Origin: Bacillota bacterium
GTDB taxonomy: Bacteria; Bacillota; Clostridia; Lachnospirales; Lachnospiraceae
Reading direction: 5' to 3'
DNA: 64,000 bases
Assembly (NCBI GenBank): GCA_023435895.1
Contig: JAEZLH010000033.1
Location: forward strand, 124,001 to 188,000
This document shows positions 1-8,833 of this stretch, piece by piece (the first letter of the stretch is position 1; the number at the start of each line of letters is the position of its first letter). The position numbers were made by a program, and so were the translations under genes. The notes under the pieces were generated by a model, which worked only from the letters and a program-made list of their open reading frames with translations, searched no databases and was not told the DNA's origin.

Positions 1-451
1 TCGTAGTACTGACATTTGGTTCTAATATCTTGCACAAATCCTCATCATAGGTGGTAAGTGTGATTTGCACCACACACTTTGATTTTTGATTAATACTTTT
101 TAGAAGGTCAAGATCTCTTAAAATACGGTCCGATTTTGTATGGATTGCCAACCCGAATCCATATTCATCAATAATCTCCAAGCATCTTCTTGTCATCAAC
201 AACTTTTCTTCATAATGGATATAGGGATCGCTCATAGAACCCGTTCGAATCATACATTTTTTCCTTTTTGAACGCAAACGACTCTCCAACAATTCCGGAG
301 CGTTTTGCTTTATTTCAATGTCTTCAAAATCATGAGTAAAGCCATAGCATTTACTGCGGCTATCACAATAAATGCAGCCATGAGTGCAGCCCCGATAAAT
401 ATTCATTCCATTCTGGTCTGACAAAATTCCTTTCACCTTCACATAATGCAT
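1..451 (-). CDS. Radical SAM protein, spore-photolyase-like (SPL) family, 3' part cut by window edge
   Basis: The frame opens with an ATG at 449-451 behind a strong AAGGAGGAGGGG ribosome binding site and runs off the left edge, so about 150 N-terminal residues are visible. Near residue 20 there is RGCTHGCIYC, the CxxxCxxC signature that binds the radical-SAM [4Fe-4S] cluster, followed by TGSMSDPY and an IHTKSDRILRD segment. These are typical of the SplB-like/'SPL family radical SAM' proteins, relatives of spore photoproduct lyase whose substrates are mostly unknown. The exact reaction cannot be assigned. The gene reads away from the following genes and starts 94 bp from the GyrI-like gene's stop, so it may be the last member of the same minus-strand unit. 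Confidence 0.8.
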   Translation of the reverse strand, partial: MHYVKVKGILSDQNGMNIYRGCTHGCIYCDSRSKCYGFTHDFEDIEIKQNAPELLESRLRSKRKKCMIRTGSMSDPYIHYEEKLLMTRRCLEIIDEYGFGLAIHTKSDRILRDLDLLKSINQKSKCVVQITLTTYDEDLCKILEPNVSTT

Positions 452-544
452 CGGAACCCCTCCTCCTTTCTATCCGTTCTGTATCAATCTCTATAGCCGT
501 CTCTCACAATTGTTGCTCTTTTATTATTTCGCCCTACTTTGGTA

Positions 545-1189
545 TTAATGAATCATTTCAACCTTTTTAATCGGATGTCTAATCAAGGTTTTACATTTTT
601 CCTTCGCTGTTTTTCTCGGATCAGATAAATATATTTCGTGATGCATTCTCTTGGAGGAAAAATCATTTTGATATCCTTTATCTTGTAGAAATTGATCCAT
701 CTTCGCAACTGTAGCAGGTTCCTCATCATAGGCTCCAACATGCATAATTTGAACACATAATCCTTCTTCGATAGAGAGAAATTCTACATTCGTGTAATCT
801 TGTTTCATTTTTTTGGAAGCCTCTTGTATCGCCCATTCAACATTTTCAGGTGTAATAAAATCGGGAAGCCTGATCAATGAAACCCACTGAAAGGTGTTTT
901 TTCTGGTGTAATCCACTCCCTTGATTCCATCCTGCCACCAAAATCCTTCCAAAGGTGGAACTACATAATCGAAGAAGCCATCAATGCTATAATTTCCTTT
1001 ATAGCTCATTTTTAATGTATATGCAATCCCATATAACGCTTCCACCGCTTTTTTGTAATCTCCGTTCTCCTCATTGGGATCACCACTACCGCGCACAGCA
1101 ATATAATTCATTGGTGGGATTTCAATGATCTGTGGAGTGGATTTTGACGTATAGTATTGTTTATACTCCTTTTTAAAATCAAATGCCAT
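545..1189 (-). CDS. GyrI-like small-molecule-binding domain protein
   Basis: This 214-residue soluble protein matches the COG4832-type GyrI-like family: an N-terminal KKEYKQYYTSK stretch, then IIEIPPMNYIAVRGSGDPN, a central FFDYVVPPLEGFWWQ segment and a C-terminal EIYLSDPRKT segment. GyrI-like domains bind small hydrophobic or cationic ligands, and stand-alone versions are thought to sequester or hydrolyse drugs; no specific ligand can be read from the sequence. Its Shine-Dalgarno GGGAGG lies inside the last codons of the MazG-like gene, and its ATG directly follows that gene's stop, so the two genes are translationally coupled. It is one of three GyrI-like proteins in the window. Confidence 0.8.
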   Translation of the reverse strand: MAFDFKKEYKQYYTSKSTPQIIEIPPMNYIAVRGSGDPNEENGDYKKAVEALYGIAYTLKMSYKGNYSIDGFFDYVVPPLEGFWWQDGIKGVDYTRKNTFQWVSLIRLPDFITPENVEWAIQEASKKMKQDYTNVEFLSIEEGLCVQIMHVGAYDEEPATVAKMDQFLQDKGYQNDFSSKRMHHEIYLSDPRKTAKEKCKTLIRHPIKKVEMIH

Positions 1190-1190
1190 A

Positions 1191-1520
1191 TTAATTCCTC
1201 CCCAATTGTTGCTCCAAATTGCTTAAAAATACATCCAATGAATCCACAATATTAATATCCATTCGTTTTGAAAGTATAAGTAGCCACCAGATGCATTCGC
1301 TAATTTTATGTTCTAACTCTGATTTAGGATCACTACCGTTTGGCCAACGTCCCTGTTGAGCCATGGTCAACCTTCCAACCAAGCCTGCATCAGTCAAAAA
1401 CGCTAGTGCATCTTCTTCTATTGTCCACTCCTTCTTATGAAGCTGCCTTTCTAATTTATGATAAGCCTCTCTAATCAATACGGAACGTTCCACAATACTA
1501 TCTAAACTCCTATCTTCCAT
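1191..1520 (-). CDS. MazG-like family protein
   Basis: The protein has 109 residues and is predicted all-helical. The pattern KLERQLHKKEWTIEEDALAF, TDAGLVGRL, GRWP and ELEHKISECIWWLLILS is that of the small MazG-like proteins, relatives of the all-alpha NTP pyrophosphohydrolases. In the MazG/dUTPase superfamily acidic residues of an ExxE...ExxD arrangement bind Mg; here E-x-E and the ELEHKISE helix are the candidates, but I cannot confirm that the active site is complete. Substrate is unknown; nucleotide house-cleaning is the family role. It is the first gene of a two-gene unit with the downstream GyrI-like protein. Confidence 0.7.
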   Translation of the reverse strand: MEDRSLDSIVERSVLIREAYHKLERQLHKKEWTIEEDALAFLTDAGLVGRLTMAQQGRWPNGSDPKSELEHKISECIWWLLILSKRMDINIVDSLDVFLSNLEQQLGRN

Positions 1521-1759
1521 CGTAATTCCCCTTTCTTGCTTCTTAAGTTATAATTTCATCATACCATTTTTAACATGACAATATCATGTCATATTCAAGC
1601 TACATTTTTATTAGTTATAGGAATTTTGTCCTAATCCTTAGCAATTTTATATAATATTCGACATTCTAAGGATGATTTCTATTACATATTATGATATACT
1701 TTTAACAAAATATTTTCTATATAATTACAAAAGATACTTGTATTAAAGGAGGAAACTGC

Positions 1760-3250
1760 GTGGACAAACAAATGGACACAAATCTATTCAATTTAAAGAA
1801 AATGCACCGAGTAAATTGGATTATTACCGTTGCTCTGGTATGCTTAATAGTTGGACAAATTTTAGTTTTTCGAGGTTTTGCCGAGAATATTAGATTCTTG
1901 TATATCGGCTTTGCTATAATAGGGATAGGTACCTTAAATTATTTCTTGAAAATTAACGATTATGTAAAGGGATTCATCTTTGCCTTTCTTCCCGCTCTTA
2001 TTATGTTTGCCTTATTCTTTTTGGATCATTATGCACTTAATAAACATTACATTCTTCTCATAACCGTATTGATGTGTGCAATCTATTTTAATCAAAAACT
2101 ATTTGCCATCTTTTGTATCTTTATTAATATCGGTTTAATTTTATCCTATCTTTTTCATCCTGATATCCTGATGGGCGATGATACCAAAATTCCCACCTTT
2201 GTCATTATTTTGACTGCTATGAATGGTATTTTAGTTTTAATCTATCTTTTAACAAAATGGGGTCGTAATTTAATTATTGCTTCTGTACAAAAGGAAGCAG
2301 ATGCAATTGCTTTATTAAAGGAACTGGAAAACACCTTTTTAGCTTTAGAGAAAGGAATTGCAACCCTAGACGAAAATTTGAATAGATTTTCCAATCGAAC
2401 AGATACCATACATACTTCTAGTGCCACAATTGTTGAGACGGTCAAACACATGTCCCAATCTATCAAAGATGAAACGCTAAGTGTTGGCAACATGAAGAAT
2501 ACCATTGATGCATCTCTTTTTGAAATTGAAAAAGCACTGACTGGATCAAAAGACATTGTATCAAAAACCGACGAAATGAATGAAAAAGTAAATGATAATT
2601 ATCAGAGCATTAATGAAGTATCTGACTATGCTGTTACGGTGAACGAAGTAATTGGAGCAACCGGTGAAACCGTATCCGATCTATGGAATAATCTTAGTAT
2701 TGTTAATTCTTTGCTAGACGGCATTAAGAAGATCTCAAAGCAAACCAATTTGTTAGCATTAAATGCTTCCATTGAGTCCGCTCGCGCTGGGGAACAAGGA
2801 CGAGGATTTGCAGTGGTTGCTGATGAAATCAGGAAGCTGGCAGAGCAAAGTGCCTCCATTGCAGATAGTATCTCTAACGTAACCGTATCCTTATCCGATA
2901 AGGTAAAAAGTGCTGATGAAAAAGCATTAGAAGGAGGCAAGGCAGTAAACAAAATACAAACACTTTTACAGGAAGTCAACCTCAGTTACAAAGAATTTAT
3001 GGATGATTATCTCAGTGCGAATCAAGTTCTTGGTAACAATATGGAGAAAATCACACAGGCTGCTGACGACTTTATGAATATACAAACGGAGATAGATTCC
3101 ATTGTGAGACAAGCTGATCAAAACACCTCCTCTGCTGATGAGATTTTATCCACACTAGAAAGTCAAGACAGTTTAATCGGAGAAATCAATCATTCTGTGA
3201 TTGAACTGAATACCTTAAGCAGTGATTTAAAACAGCTGGTTCATCGATAA
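1760..3250 (+). CDS. Methyl-accepting chemotaxis protein with six-helix membrane N-terminus
   Basis: The start is GTG at 1760, seven bases after AAAGGAGGA. About residues 17-170 form roughly six hydrophobic helices with very short loops, and there is no large extracellular ligand domain and no clear HAMP domain. Residues ~185-496 are a long coiled coil with the chemoreceptor signalling tip ESARAGEQGRGFAVVADEIR, which docks CheA/CheW. The sensor therefore probably reads something within or across the membrane rather than a periplasmic-type ligand. No che genes are in the window, so it is an orphan receptor feeding a chemotaxis system elsewhere. A second receptor of the same plan lies at 14172-15695. 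Confidence 0.93.
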   Translation: MDKQMDTNLFNLKKMHRVNWIITVALVCLIVGQILVFRGFAENIRFLYIGFAIIGIGTLNYFLKINDYVKGFIFAFLPALIMFALFFLDHYALNKHYILLITVLMCAIYFNQKLFAIFCIFINIGLILSYLFHPDILMGDDTKIPTFVIILTAMNGILVLIYLLTKWGRNLIIASVQKEADAIALLKELENTFLALEKGIATLDENLNRFSNRTDTIHTSSATIVETVKHMSQSIKDETLSVGNMKNTIDASLFEIEKALTGSKDIVSKTDEMNEKVNDNYQSINEVSDYAVTVNEVIGATGETVSDLWNNLSIVNSLLDGIKKISKQTNLLALNASIESARAGEQGRGFAVVADEIRKLAEQSASIADSISNVTVSLSDKVKSADEKALEGGKAVNKIQTLLQEVNLSYKEFMDDYLSANQVLGNNMEKITQAADDFMNIQTEIDSIVRQADQNTSSADEILSTLESQDSLIGEINHSVIELNTLSSDLKQLVHR

Positions 3251-3390
3251 TATAAGTTTATATGACTAGGCGATGATTCTTTGTCTCCAATTTGTGAAAA
3301 TAATCAAAGCCCTTTTCCGCACAACAATCCAGCACAATGTGACACATACATATAATAAATTCTTTATTATATATCTATCACTTTTATAAA

Positions 3391-3437
3391 TCATAAAGGC
3401 GCAAACATTCGTAACTTGTATGATTGCGCCTTTATGA
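3391..3437. terminator. Hairpin between convergent genes, probable bidirectional terminator
   Basis: A perfect 14-bp stem (TCATAAAGGCGCAA with TTGCGCCTTTATGA) encloses a 19-base loop. It lies between the chemoreceptor stop and the SDR stop, so it is downstream of both. The U-tracts are weak on either strand. The rest of the 302-bp gap 3251-3552 shows no convincing gene. Confidence 0.6.
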
Positions 3438-3552
3438 ATAGAAGCCAATATAATCGTTTACTTTCTCTGTTATCTTTAAGTATCTTTAATAGGTTATATC
3501 ATAAAAATGCCCTTTTCATCCGAGTTCAAAAGCAATTTACGACCTCCCTCTA

Positions 3553-4449
3553 CTAAGCCCGAAAATAATGCCCCTCCAAAAGATCCTCCAACAATCCATC
3601 CTGGGATGGCTGCCAACCAAGCTTCTCCCTCGTCAAACGATTGGATGCAGGTATATCCAGTTTAGCAAAATTGGAGAACCAACCAAAATGTTCTGTTGCT
3701 TTCTCCGCTGTGATGCTCACTACCGGTACATTTAAGCCTCGTCCTATTGCATATGCGATTTCTTTAAACGGAATACCCTCTTCACCAACTGCATGAAATC
3801 TTTCGCCATTATAATCGTTTTCAAGAATTAAACGGTAAAGCTTTGCGGCATCCAATCGATGAACCGCAGGCCAACGATTTTCTCCTTCACCAATATAAGC
3901 AGAGACACCTTTTTCCCTTGCTATCTTAATTAAGGTTGGGATAAAATTATGATCTCCTTCTCCATGAACCGTTGGAGCGAGCCGGATAACTGATACCCTT
4001 CCGCCATTTTTACGAACTAATTCCGCGGCCTCTTCCGTTGCAGCACGAAAATGTGCCGATAATCCAAAATCAGGCATATTTTCTTCCGTTACAAGCTTCC
4101 CTTGGGGAAGGACACCAATAGCTGATGTAATAAGAAATGGATGATTTGAGCCTTTAATCATAGTCCCTATTGCCTCAATCACTCTTCTATCCATTTCACA
4201 ATTATTCTTGAAATTAGAAAAATCATGATTAAATGCAGTATGTATCACCCCATCTGCCAGCTCTATCCCTTTCCTTAGACTCTCTGGCTCCTCCAAATTC
4301 CCAAAATAAACCTGTACACCTTCATCTCTTAAAAGATTGGCTGCGGCTTCTGAACGTGCCAGTGCAATTATCTCATAGCCAGCATCAATTAATTCTTTCA
4401 TTACTGCTGAACCTACAAACCCAGTTCCTCCGGTTAAAAATATACGCAT
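3553..4449 (-). CDS. NAD(P)-dependent epimerase/dehydratase-like SDR protein
   Basis: The protein is an extended short-chain dehydrogenase of 298 residues. It begins MRIFLTGGTGFVGSAV, the glycine-rich TGGTGFVG cofactor loop at the very N-terminus, and continues with GVIHTAF, a LITSAIGV strand and VIRLAPTVHGEGD. The usual YxxxK is not obvious, so the catalytic status is uncertain. An in-frame ATG seven codons upstream exists, but AGAGGT sits six bases before the ATG at 4449, so I place the start there. Relatives are annotated as NAD-dependent epimerases, often of unknown substrate. It stands alone between a bidirectional terminator and a 414-bp gap. Confidence 0.85.
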   Translation of the reverse strand: MRIFLTGGTGFVGSAVMKELIDAGYEIIALARSEAAANLLRDEGVQVYFGNLEEPESLRKGIELADGVIHTAFNHDFSNFKNNCEMDRRVIEAIGTMIKGSNHPFLITSAIGVLPQGKLVTEENMPDFGLSAHFRAATEEAAELVRKNGGRVSVIRLAPTVHGEGDHNFIPTLIKIAREKGVSAYIGEGENRWPAVHRLDAAKLYRLILENDYNGERFHAVGEEGIPFKEIAYAIGRGLNVPVVSITAEKATEHFGWFSNFAKLDIPASNRLTREKLGWQPSQDGLLEDLLEGHYFRA

Positions 4450-4538
4450 ATTAATACCTCTTTTCCTCATAGTTATCTAGAAAGGATTATTTTTATCCGA
4501 GCACGGAAATCCTTTAACTCCTCACAAGACAACAGATT

Positions 4539-4637
4539 TCATTCATTTTCTGTCAATGCATGAAGCATATGGTTGGATTCTCTATCATAATCACTTCCTT
4601 GTACCATAAGATTACCAAAAAGTATCGTTTCAATCAT
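4539..4637 (-). CDS. Possible 32-residue peptide or gene remnant
   Basis: An ATG at 4635-4637, weakly preceded by AAGGGA, opens a frame of 32 codons that starts MIETILFGNL and ends LHALTENE. It lies in the 414-bp gap upstream of the SDR gene. I recognise no family. It could be a real small gene, the head of a decayed gene, or chance; the call is weak. Confidence 0.2.
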   Translation of the reverse strand: MIETILFGNLMVQGSDYDRESNHMLHALTENE

Positions 4638-4799
4638 GGATAATCCCTTCAAAAACTAGCACTATCTTATCATATATACTATGCGTTACATGCTGTTGAG
4701 ATCAAATAACTCTTTTAACGGAATTCATAGGCAATTGAGGCAGGCATTTTATTCATATAAAGCAAAAGAGTAAATGCACTATGCAAACAATATTAAATG

Positions 4800-4860
4800 T
4801 CCTTTATCTTTGTGCAAATCCCATTGCCACAGTATAAACCGATCTTTTAACACTTTCATA
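4800..4860 (+). repeat. Dispersed intergenic element, copy 1 of 5
   Basis: The core CATTGCCACAGTATAAAC is at 4822-4839, preceded by TTTGTGCAAAT and followed by a CTTTTAACACTTTCATAA tail that also matches copy 2 at 10741-10815. It lies at the 3' end of the AraC gene, whose stop is a few bases away. See the finding on the dispersed element. Confidence 0.65.
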
Positions 4861-4863
4861 AAA

Positions 4864-5751
4864 CTATTCTCTGACATACTTTTCTCTGAACTCACTTGGT
4901 GATAAATTCCGATACTTTTTAAAGATTCTGCTAAAATAATTGCTATCTGTAAAGCCAATCTCCATTGCCACTTCAATCATTGTTTTATCGGTATTTAGAA
5001 GTAGCTTAACGGCCTTTTGAATTCTCAAATGATTTAAATAATCCATTGGTGAATATCCTGATATGGTTTTAAATACCCTAGAAAATTGGATCGTGCTTAA
5101 ATGTGCCTCTTCTGCCAGTTGGGTTAGCAATATTTTATCTGCCATATGAGCTTCCATATATATGATTGCAGGTTTAATTTGTGATAACCTCCGGTAATGA
5201 AATTCTAATTCCGATTGACTTAGCCCGCTTTTTATAAAGTGTCTCATTAATATACTTAATAGTTGATAGGCAAAACCTTTGATTGCAAGTTGATATCCCT
5301 CTTCTCTACGTTCAAACTCTTCGACTAGGTGTTTCACTATCCCAAGGATTACTTGATCTTGTCTGGGTTCATTTTCGAATCTTATCTGATTCTTTAATAG
5401 CCTTTCCGTATATTCGAATTGATTAAACTCTGCATTTGTACCAATCAACTTCAGTAGATCCATTTTGATAATATAATACTCCAGCTTGGCATCTGTCTTT
5501 CTACCAGAATGTAACTCGTTCGGATTGATAATTGCGACGGAATCCGACTGCATATTGATTCCTCTCCCGTTACATTCCAAAAGAAGCATTCCGCTTTTAA
5601 CATAAATTAAAATGAGCTCTTCATGCCAATGTGGTGGGAAAATCATTCCCTCCTCCATAGGACAGCTATATTCTACCCAAACAGCATTCGTTGCTTCATT
5701 TTTTTTATCATATCCAAATAAATTGTCATCCACAAATAGATTTTGTCCCAT
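4864..5751 (-). CDS. AraC family transcriptional regulator with cupin sensor domain
   Basis: The protein has 295 residues. Residues ~25-100 look like an AraC-type cupin (FPPHWHEELILIYVKSG, then NPNELHSG), which usually binds a sugar or other small ligand. Residues ~195-293 carry two HTH motifs with the family hallmarks LAEEAHLSTIQFSRVFKTIS, GYSPMDYLNHLRIQKA and IGFTDSNYFSRIFKKY. It is presumably a ligand-responsive activator. Its target is not obvious: downstream is a gap and upstream lies the WYL regulator gene. A perfect tandem 25-bp direct repeat 87-136 bp upstream of the start is a likely binding site for the protein itself. Confidence 0.92.
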   Translation of the reverse strand: MGQNLFVDDNLFGYDKKNEATNAVWVEYSCPMEEGMIFPPHWHEELILIYVKSGMLLLECNGRGINMQSDSVAIINPNELHSGRKTDAKLEYYIIKMDLLKLIGTNAEFNQFEYTERLLKNQIRFENEPRQDQVILGIVKHLVEEFERREEGYQLAIKGFAYQLLSILMRHFIKSGLSQSELEFHYRRLSQIKPAIIYMEAHMADKILLTQLAEEAHLSTIQFSRVFKTISGYSPMDYLNHLRIQKAVKLLLNTDKTMIEVAMEIGFTDSNYFSRIFKKYRNLSPSEFREKYVRE

Positions 5752-5837
5752 TTGTACTCCCTTTTCATATTCAAAAAATTTCGACTTTCAAAAAGCCTCG
5801 CTTAAACTATTGCAAAGTCAATATATAAAATCAAAAA

Positions 5838-5887
5838 TTTATGCATCCACGATAAAATATCATTTATGCATACACGATAAAATATAA
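5838..5887. repeat. Two tandem 25-bp direct repeats upstream of the AraC gene
   Basis: Copies 5838-5862 and 5863-5887 each begin TTTATGCAT and continue CACGATAAAATAT, with two mismatches. Direct repeats of this size are the usual operator form for AraC proteins. They lie between the AraC start (5751) and the WYL gene stop (5998). Confidence 0.6.
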
Positions 5888-5997
5888 GGGTACTCTTCTT
5901 TTTCTTTAAGCAAATGGTCAGTGACCTTTATTTTGTGATCCATTTTCCTCTGAACATTGATTCCAAATTCAACACTCTATATAGAAACCACATTTTT

Positions 5998-6945
5998 TTA
6001 TTTTGGTTCTTCCTGGTCATCATATATCTTAATTATGTCCATAAGATGTTTTCTGAATTTCTGTCTTATCTGAACCGGCTCTATTATCTCACATTTACCC
6101 CCAAATGAAAGAAGTATATTATACCCCTCTTCATTATCTGCGATTGGAAATCTTGCCAGATAATAGTCACCCTGACGATCGGCAATGTACTTTTCTCCAA
6201 AACGCTCTATGACTCGCTCGATCAAAGATTTATGAATTCGAATGATCAGTGGTATTATCTCTTTATTCATCCACTCTGTTTCATTCATTGATAATGGGGT
6301 AAAGTTTCTAGGATGAAAGCTTTCTTCTGACAGCATTACCTTACTCATTCTTGATAATTTGAATATTCGCTCAGAGTTTCGATGGGTACAAAACGCTTGT
6401 AAATACCATTTGCTCTCTTTAAATACCACTTGATAAGGTTCCACTTTACGAATGCTCTCGTCTCCCTTTTTATCCGTATAATGAAAAAGTAAATAACGAT
6501 AATTGCTCATCGCTGATTCTATCACCTGTAATACTGTTCTTAAGGATTTATTCCCTTCACTTAATTCTAAATCAATAGAAATTCTTCCTTCCTTTGAAGG
6601 GTGCTTTAACGAATTATCCTCTTTCGTCAAACTTTGAAGTTTCACCAAAATACCAGAGAGTTCTTTATTCTCCAACAACTGATTATAGCTTTGCAAGCCT
6701 GTAATTAAGCTTTGTACATCCCTTGGTGTAAATAATTTTTTATCCACTTTATAGGAATTCATTAAACTAACGCCTCCCATGGCTCCTCTGGTCACCATGA
6801 TTGGCATTCCTGCTATGCATAACGTGTCAATATCCCTAAAAATAGTTCTTCTGCTTACCTCCAGCTTTTCTGCGAGTTCACTGGTGGCGATTGAATCTCT
6901 TTCTAAAAGCAACATGATAATTGCAATTAATCGCTCCATTTTCAT
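5998..6945 (-). CDS. WYL-domain transcriptional regulator (YafY/DeoR-like HTH)
   Basis: The protein has 315 residues. Residues ~3-60 are a winged HTH (IATSELAEKLEVSRRTIFRDIDTL), the HTH_11 type. Residues ~135-215 form the WYL domain with SKWYLQAFCTHRNSERIFKL, and a C-terminal WYL-associated domain follows. WYL proteins sense small ligands or nucleic acids and usually repress or activate a neighbouring gene. It is divergent from the GyrI-like gene at 7167; the 221-bp shared region contains two TGTCATA boxes 11 bp apart, close to the WYL gene's own start. The GyrI-like gene is the most likely target. Confidence 0.92.
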   Translation of the reverse strand: MKMERLIAIIMLLLERDSIATSELAEKLEVSRRTIFRDIDTLCIAGMPIMVTRGAMGGVSLMNSYKVDKKLFTPRDVQSLITGLQSYNQLLENKELSGILVKLQSLTKEDNSLKHPSKEGRISIDLELSEGNKSLRTVLQVIESAMSNYRYLLFHYTDKKGDESIRKVEPYQVVFKESKWYLQAFCTHRNSERIFKLSRMSKVMLSEESFHPRNFTPLSMNETEWMNKEIIPLIIRIHKSLIERVIERFGEKYIADRQGDYYLARFPIADNEEGYNILLSFGGKCEIIEPVQIRQKFRKHLMDIIKIYDDQEEPK

Positions 6946-6970
6946 AAAAATTTCACCTCATGATTAATTA

Positions 6971-6988
6971 TGTCATACTGGTGTCATA
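6971..6988. promoter_or_regulatory. Direct-repeat operator candidate for the WYL regulator
   Basis: TGTCATA occurs at 6971-6977 and again at 6982-6988, exactly one helical turn apart, in the region shared by the divergent WYL and GyrI-like genes. The position 26-43 bp upstream of the WYL start suits autoregulation. Binding is inferred. Confidence 0.45.
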
Positions 6989-7166
6989 ATTGCTATGGTA
7001 AAGTAACAACATGTTAATAATGATTAAAGAGTCAAATATCTTTCACCAGAATTCATTGGCGAATTTTATAAAGAAATAAAATGGATGCGCCTCTGGAAAT
7101 GTGTTAGATATTCTTTTGTCTTACTTCACACCCTATTAAACAATTGTATTTAAGGAGGACTTTACA

Positions 7167-7649
7167 ATGAGTAATTTTAGAATTGAAGAGAAAAATGCAT
7201 TTCGTCTTGTGGGATATAAGACACAATTAAGTGAAATTGATAAAATTTATAATCCCCAGTATTCCGAACCAAAAACAGAATTCTTTAAAGGACTTCTGCA
7301 AAATGGTCAGATGGCTAGCTTAAGACCACTTGCGGAAAGTAAATATGGATATGCTGCTGTTACTTTAGAAGATAATAAAACTTTCTATTATGCCGGTGTT
7401 AACACAAAACAGCCTCTTATTGATGGAACAAACGAAGTTTTATTTCCAAAAGGTGAGTATTTAGTTCTTACCAAGTCAGGAGGTCTTTCGCGTCTTTCTT
7501 TTGATCAGTTGGAAGAGCAAGCCTTTCTAGAAATCCTTACCGAAGATAGTGAATTCGAATATTGTGGAACACCAATTGCGGAGATACTTTTAAACGGGAA
7601 TCCAATGGATTGCGAAGTGGAAGTTTGGATACCAGTAAAACACAAATAG
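7167..7649 (+). CDS. GyrI-like/effector-binding domain protein
   Basis: The protein has 160 residues and an AAGGAGGA site nine bases before the ATG. The order FRIEEKNAFRLVGYKTQLS, YGYAAVTL, YYAGV, PKGEYLVLTKSG and CEVEVWIPVK is the GyrI-like (AraC effector-binding) fold, here without any DNA-binding domain. The final VEVWIPVK strand closely resembles the end of the AraC-GyrI regulator at 32993 (SEIWVPVKK). It probably binds a small molecule for the divergent WYL regulator or for detoxification; the ligand is unknown. Confidence 0.82.
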   Translation: MSNFRIEEKNAFRLVGYKTQLSEIDKIYNPQYSEPKTEFFKGLLQNGQMASLRPLAESKYGYAAVTLEDNKTFYYAGVNTKQPLIDGTNEVLFPKGEYLVLTKSGGLSRLSFDQLEEQAFLEILTEDSEFEYCGTPIAEILLNGNPMDCEVEVWIPVKHK

Positions 7650-7726
7650 TGGTGATATAACCATAAATATTAATGAATTTCATAGTAACTAATGATTTAT
7701 ACATCTATTCATTGAGAACTGAAGCA

Positions 7727-7770
7727 AAGAAGTACTTTACATTATCTTTGGATTTTATAAAGTACTTCTT
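7727..7770. terminator. Hairpin terminator between convergent genes
   Basis: A perfect 13-bp stem (AAGAAGTACTTTA with TAAAGTACTTCTT) has an 18-base loop and is followed on the plus strand by CTTTTCT. It ends the GyrI-like gene (+) and probably also the QueG-like gene (-), whose stop is at 7794. Confidence 0.75.
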
Positions 7771-7793
7771 CTTTTCTGCCCTGACATCCATGA

Positions 7794-8546
7794 CTAACAA
7801 GCTTTAAAGGTACAGGGTAGACCAACCACACATTTTCCACAGACATCCGCATGGTCATATTTCTTCTTATTTTCTAAGCACATTGTATAACATAAGAATC
7901 GGTCAAATCCATTCTCAGTTAACGCTCCTGTTGGGCATTTTTTTACACATGCCTTGCATGTTCCGGTTCGTTTATAGAGACAGCGTTCCTCTTTTATGAT
8001 TGAGTCCAATTCCACTGGCAAAGTAGTAACGATAGAAAAATATCTTCCCGCGCAACCTTTCTCCGATATGAGCATATTATTAAGTCCAAAGGTACCATGC
8101 CCTGCAAGATAGGCAATATGACGCTGTGACCACCTGCTCATTAATTCTTCTTTTGAAAACCCAATATTAGTTGGAATTGCAGCAAGATAACCCAGTTGAT
8201 GAATCATCTTAGTTAAATGTTCATTCAGATGAATTGCCAGTTTATTAGTGATCAAGTAAGCATTCGCCCAAAGGGCAGAACTCTCTTTTCCTCCAACATT
8301 ACTTTTAGCTACTTCATCCTGAAAAGGTAAGAAATAAGATAATACATTCGTTGCACCTGGCAGGAAATCCTCCGGTATGTAATGATGTTCTGTTACTATT
8401 TGATTAAATTGTTGAAACATTGGATTTTTCGCATCCGCATACTTTATAATTGGCTCCTTCCAGATATTCTCCAATCCATTTTCTTCACAATAGTGTTGAA
8501 TAAATGAACTAACTTCTGATTCCATTCTGTTCTTTATTTCAGTCAT
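7794..8546 (-). CDS. Epoxyqueuosine-reductase-like (QueG-like) iron-sulfur protein
   Basis: I start at the ATG at 8546, seven bases after GGAGGTGG; a GTG five codons upstream is in frame but has no spacing for a site. The 250-residue protein has the QueG-like middle section with RHIAYLAGHGTFGLNNMLIS, then a ferredoxin-like cluster CLYKRTGTCKACVKKCPTGAL and a second cysteine set CYTMCLENK...CGKC. True QueG binds cobalamin and two [4Fe-4S] clusters and is longer; the C-terminal HEAT-like region is absent here. The protein is therefore a short homologue, probably an electron-transfer or B12-dependent reductase whose substrate cannot be named. Confidence 0.8.
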   Translation of the reverse strand: MTEIKNRMESEVSSFIQHYCEENGLENIWKEPIIKYADAKNPMFQQFNQIVTEHHYIPEDFLPGATNVLSYFLPFQDEVAKSNVGGKESSALWANAYLITNKLAIHLNEHLTKMIHQLGYLAAIPTNIGFSKEELMSRWSQRHIAYLAGHGTFGLNNMLISEKGCAGRYFSIVTTLPVELDSIIKEERCLYKRTGTCKACVKKCPTGALTENGFDRFLCYTMCLENKKKYDHADVCGKCVVGLPCTFKAC

Positions 8547-8833
8547 ATCGGCCACCTCCACCTTACTATCTTCCTATCATACCGGACAATTTCTTACCTA
8601 TCTTCCATGAAATCGTACAGTAAATTACTGGCTACTATTTGTTTAATTTATCATTTTCTATCTTCTCATGCAAGTAGTAGAAGGTCATAATTTTCTGATT
8701 TTTGAGGTAAATTTTTAGAAGGTGAACCAACCATGACATGTTTCTTGTGAACTAGCCTTCTCACCTCTTATATTTGAACATTTTGGTGAATTATGGCATA
8801 TTATGTACTATTCCATTGAAAGGATATATTTCT

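Noticed and set aside
2242..2979. Two open frames antisense to the first chemoreceptor
   Set aside because: They mirror the coiled coil of the chemoreceptor; Ser/Ala-rich translations on the opposite strand of receptor genes are common artefacts.
3266..3448. 60-codon frame between the chemoreceptor and the SDR gene
   Set aside because: It runs through the terminator hairpin and has no plausible translation start.
8717..8765. Terminator or riboswitch from AGAAGG...CCTTCT and GGTGA...TCACC
   Set aside because: The two pairings are not nested, and no aptamer consensus is visible, so I do not call a structure.
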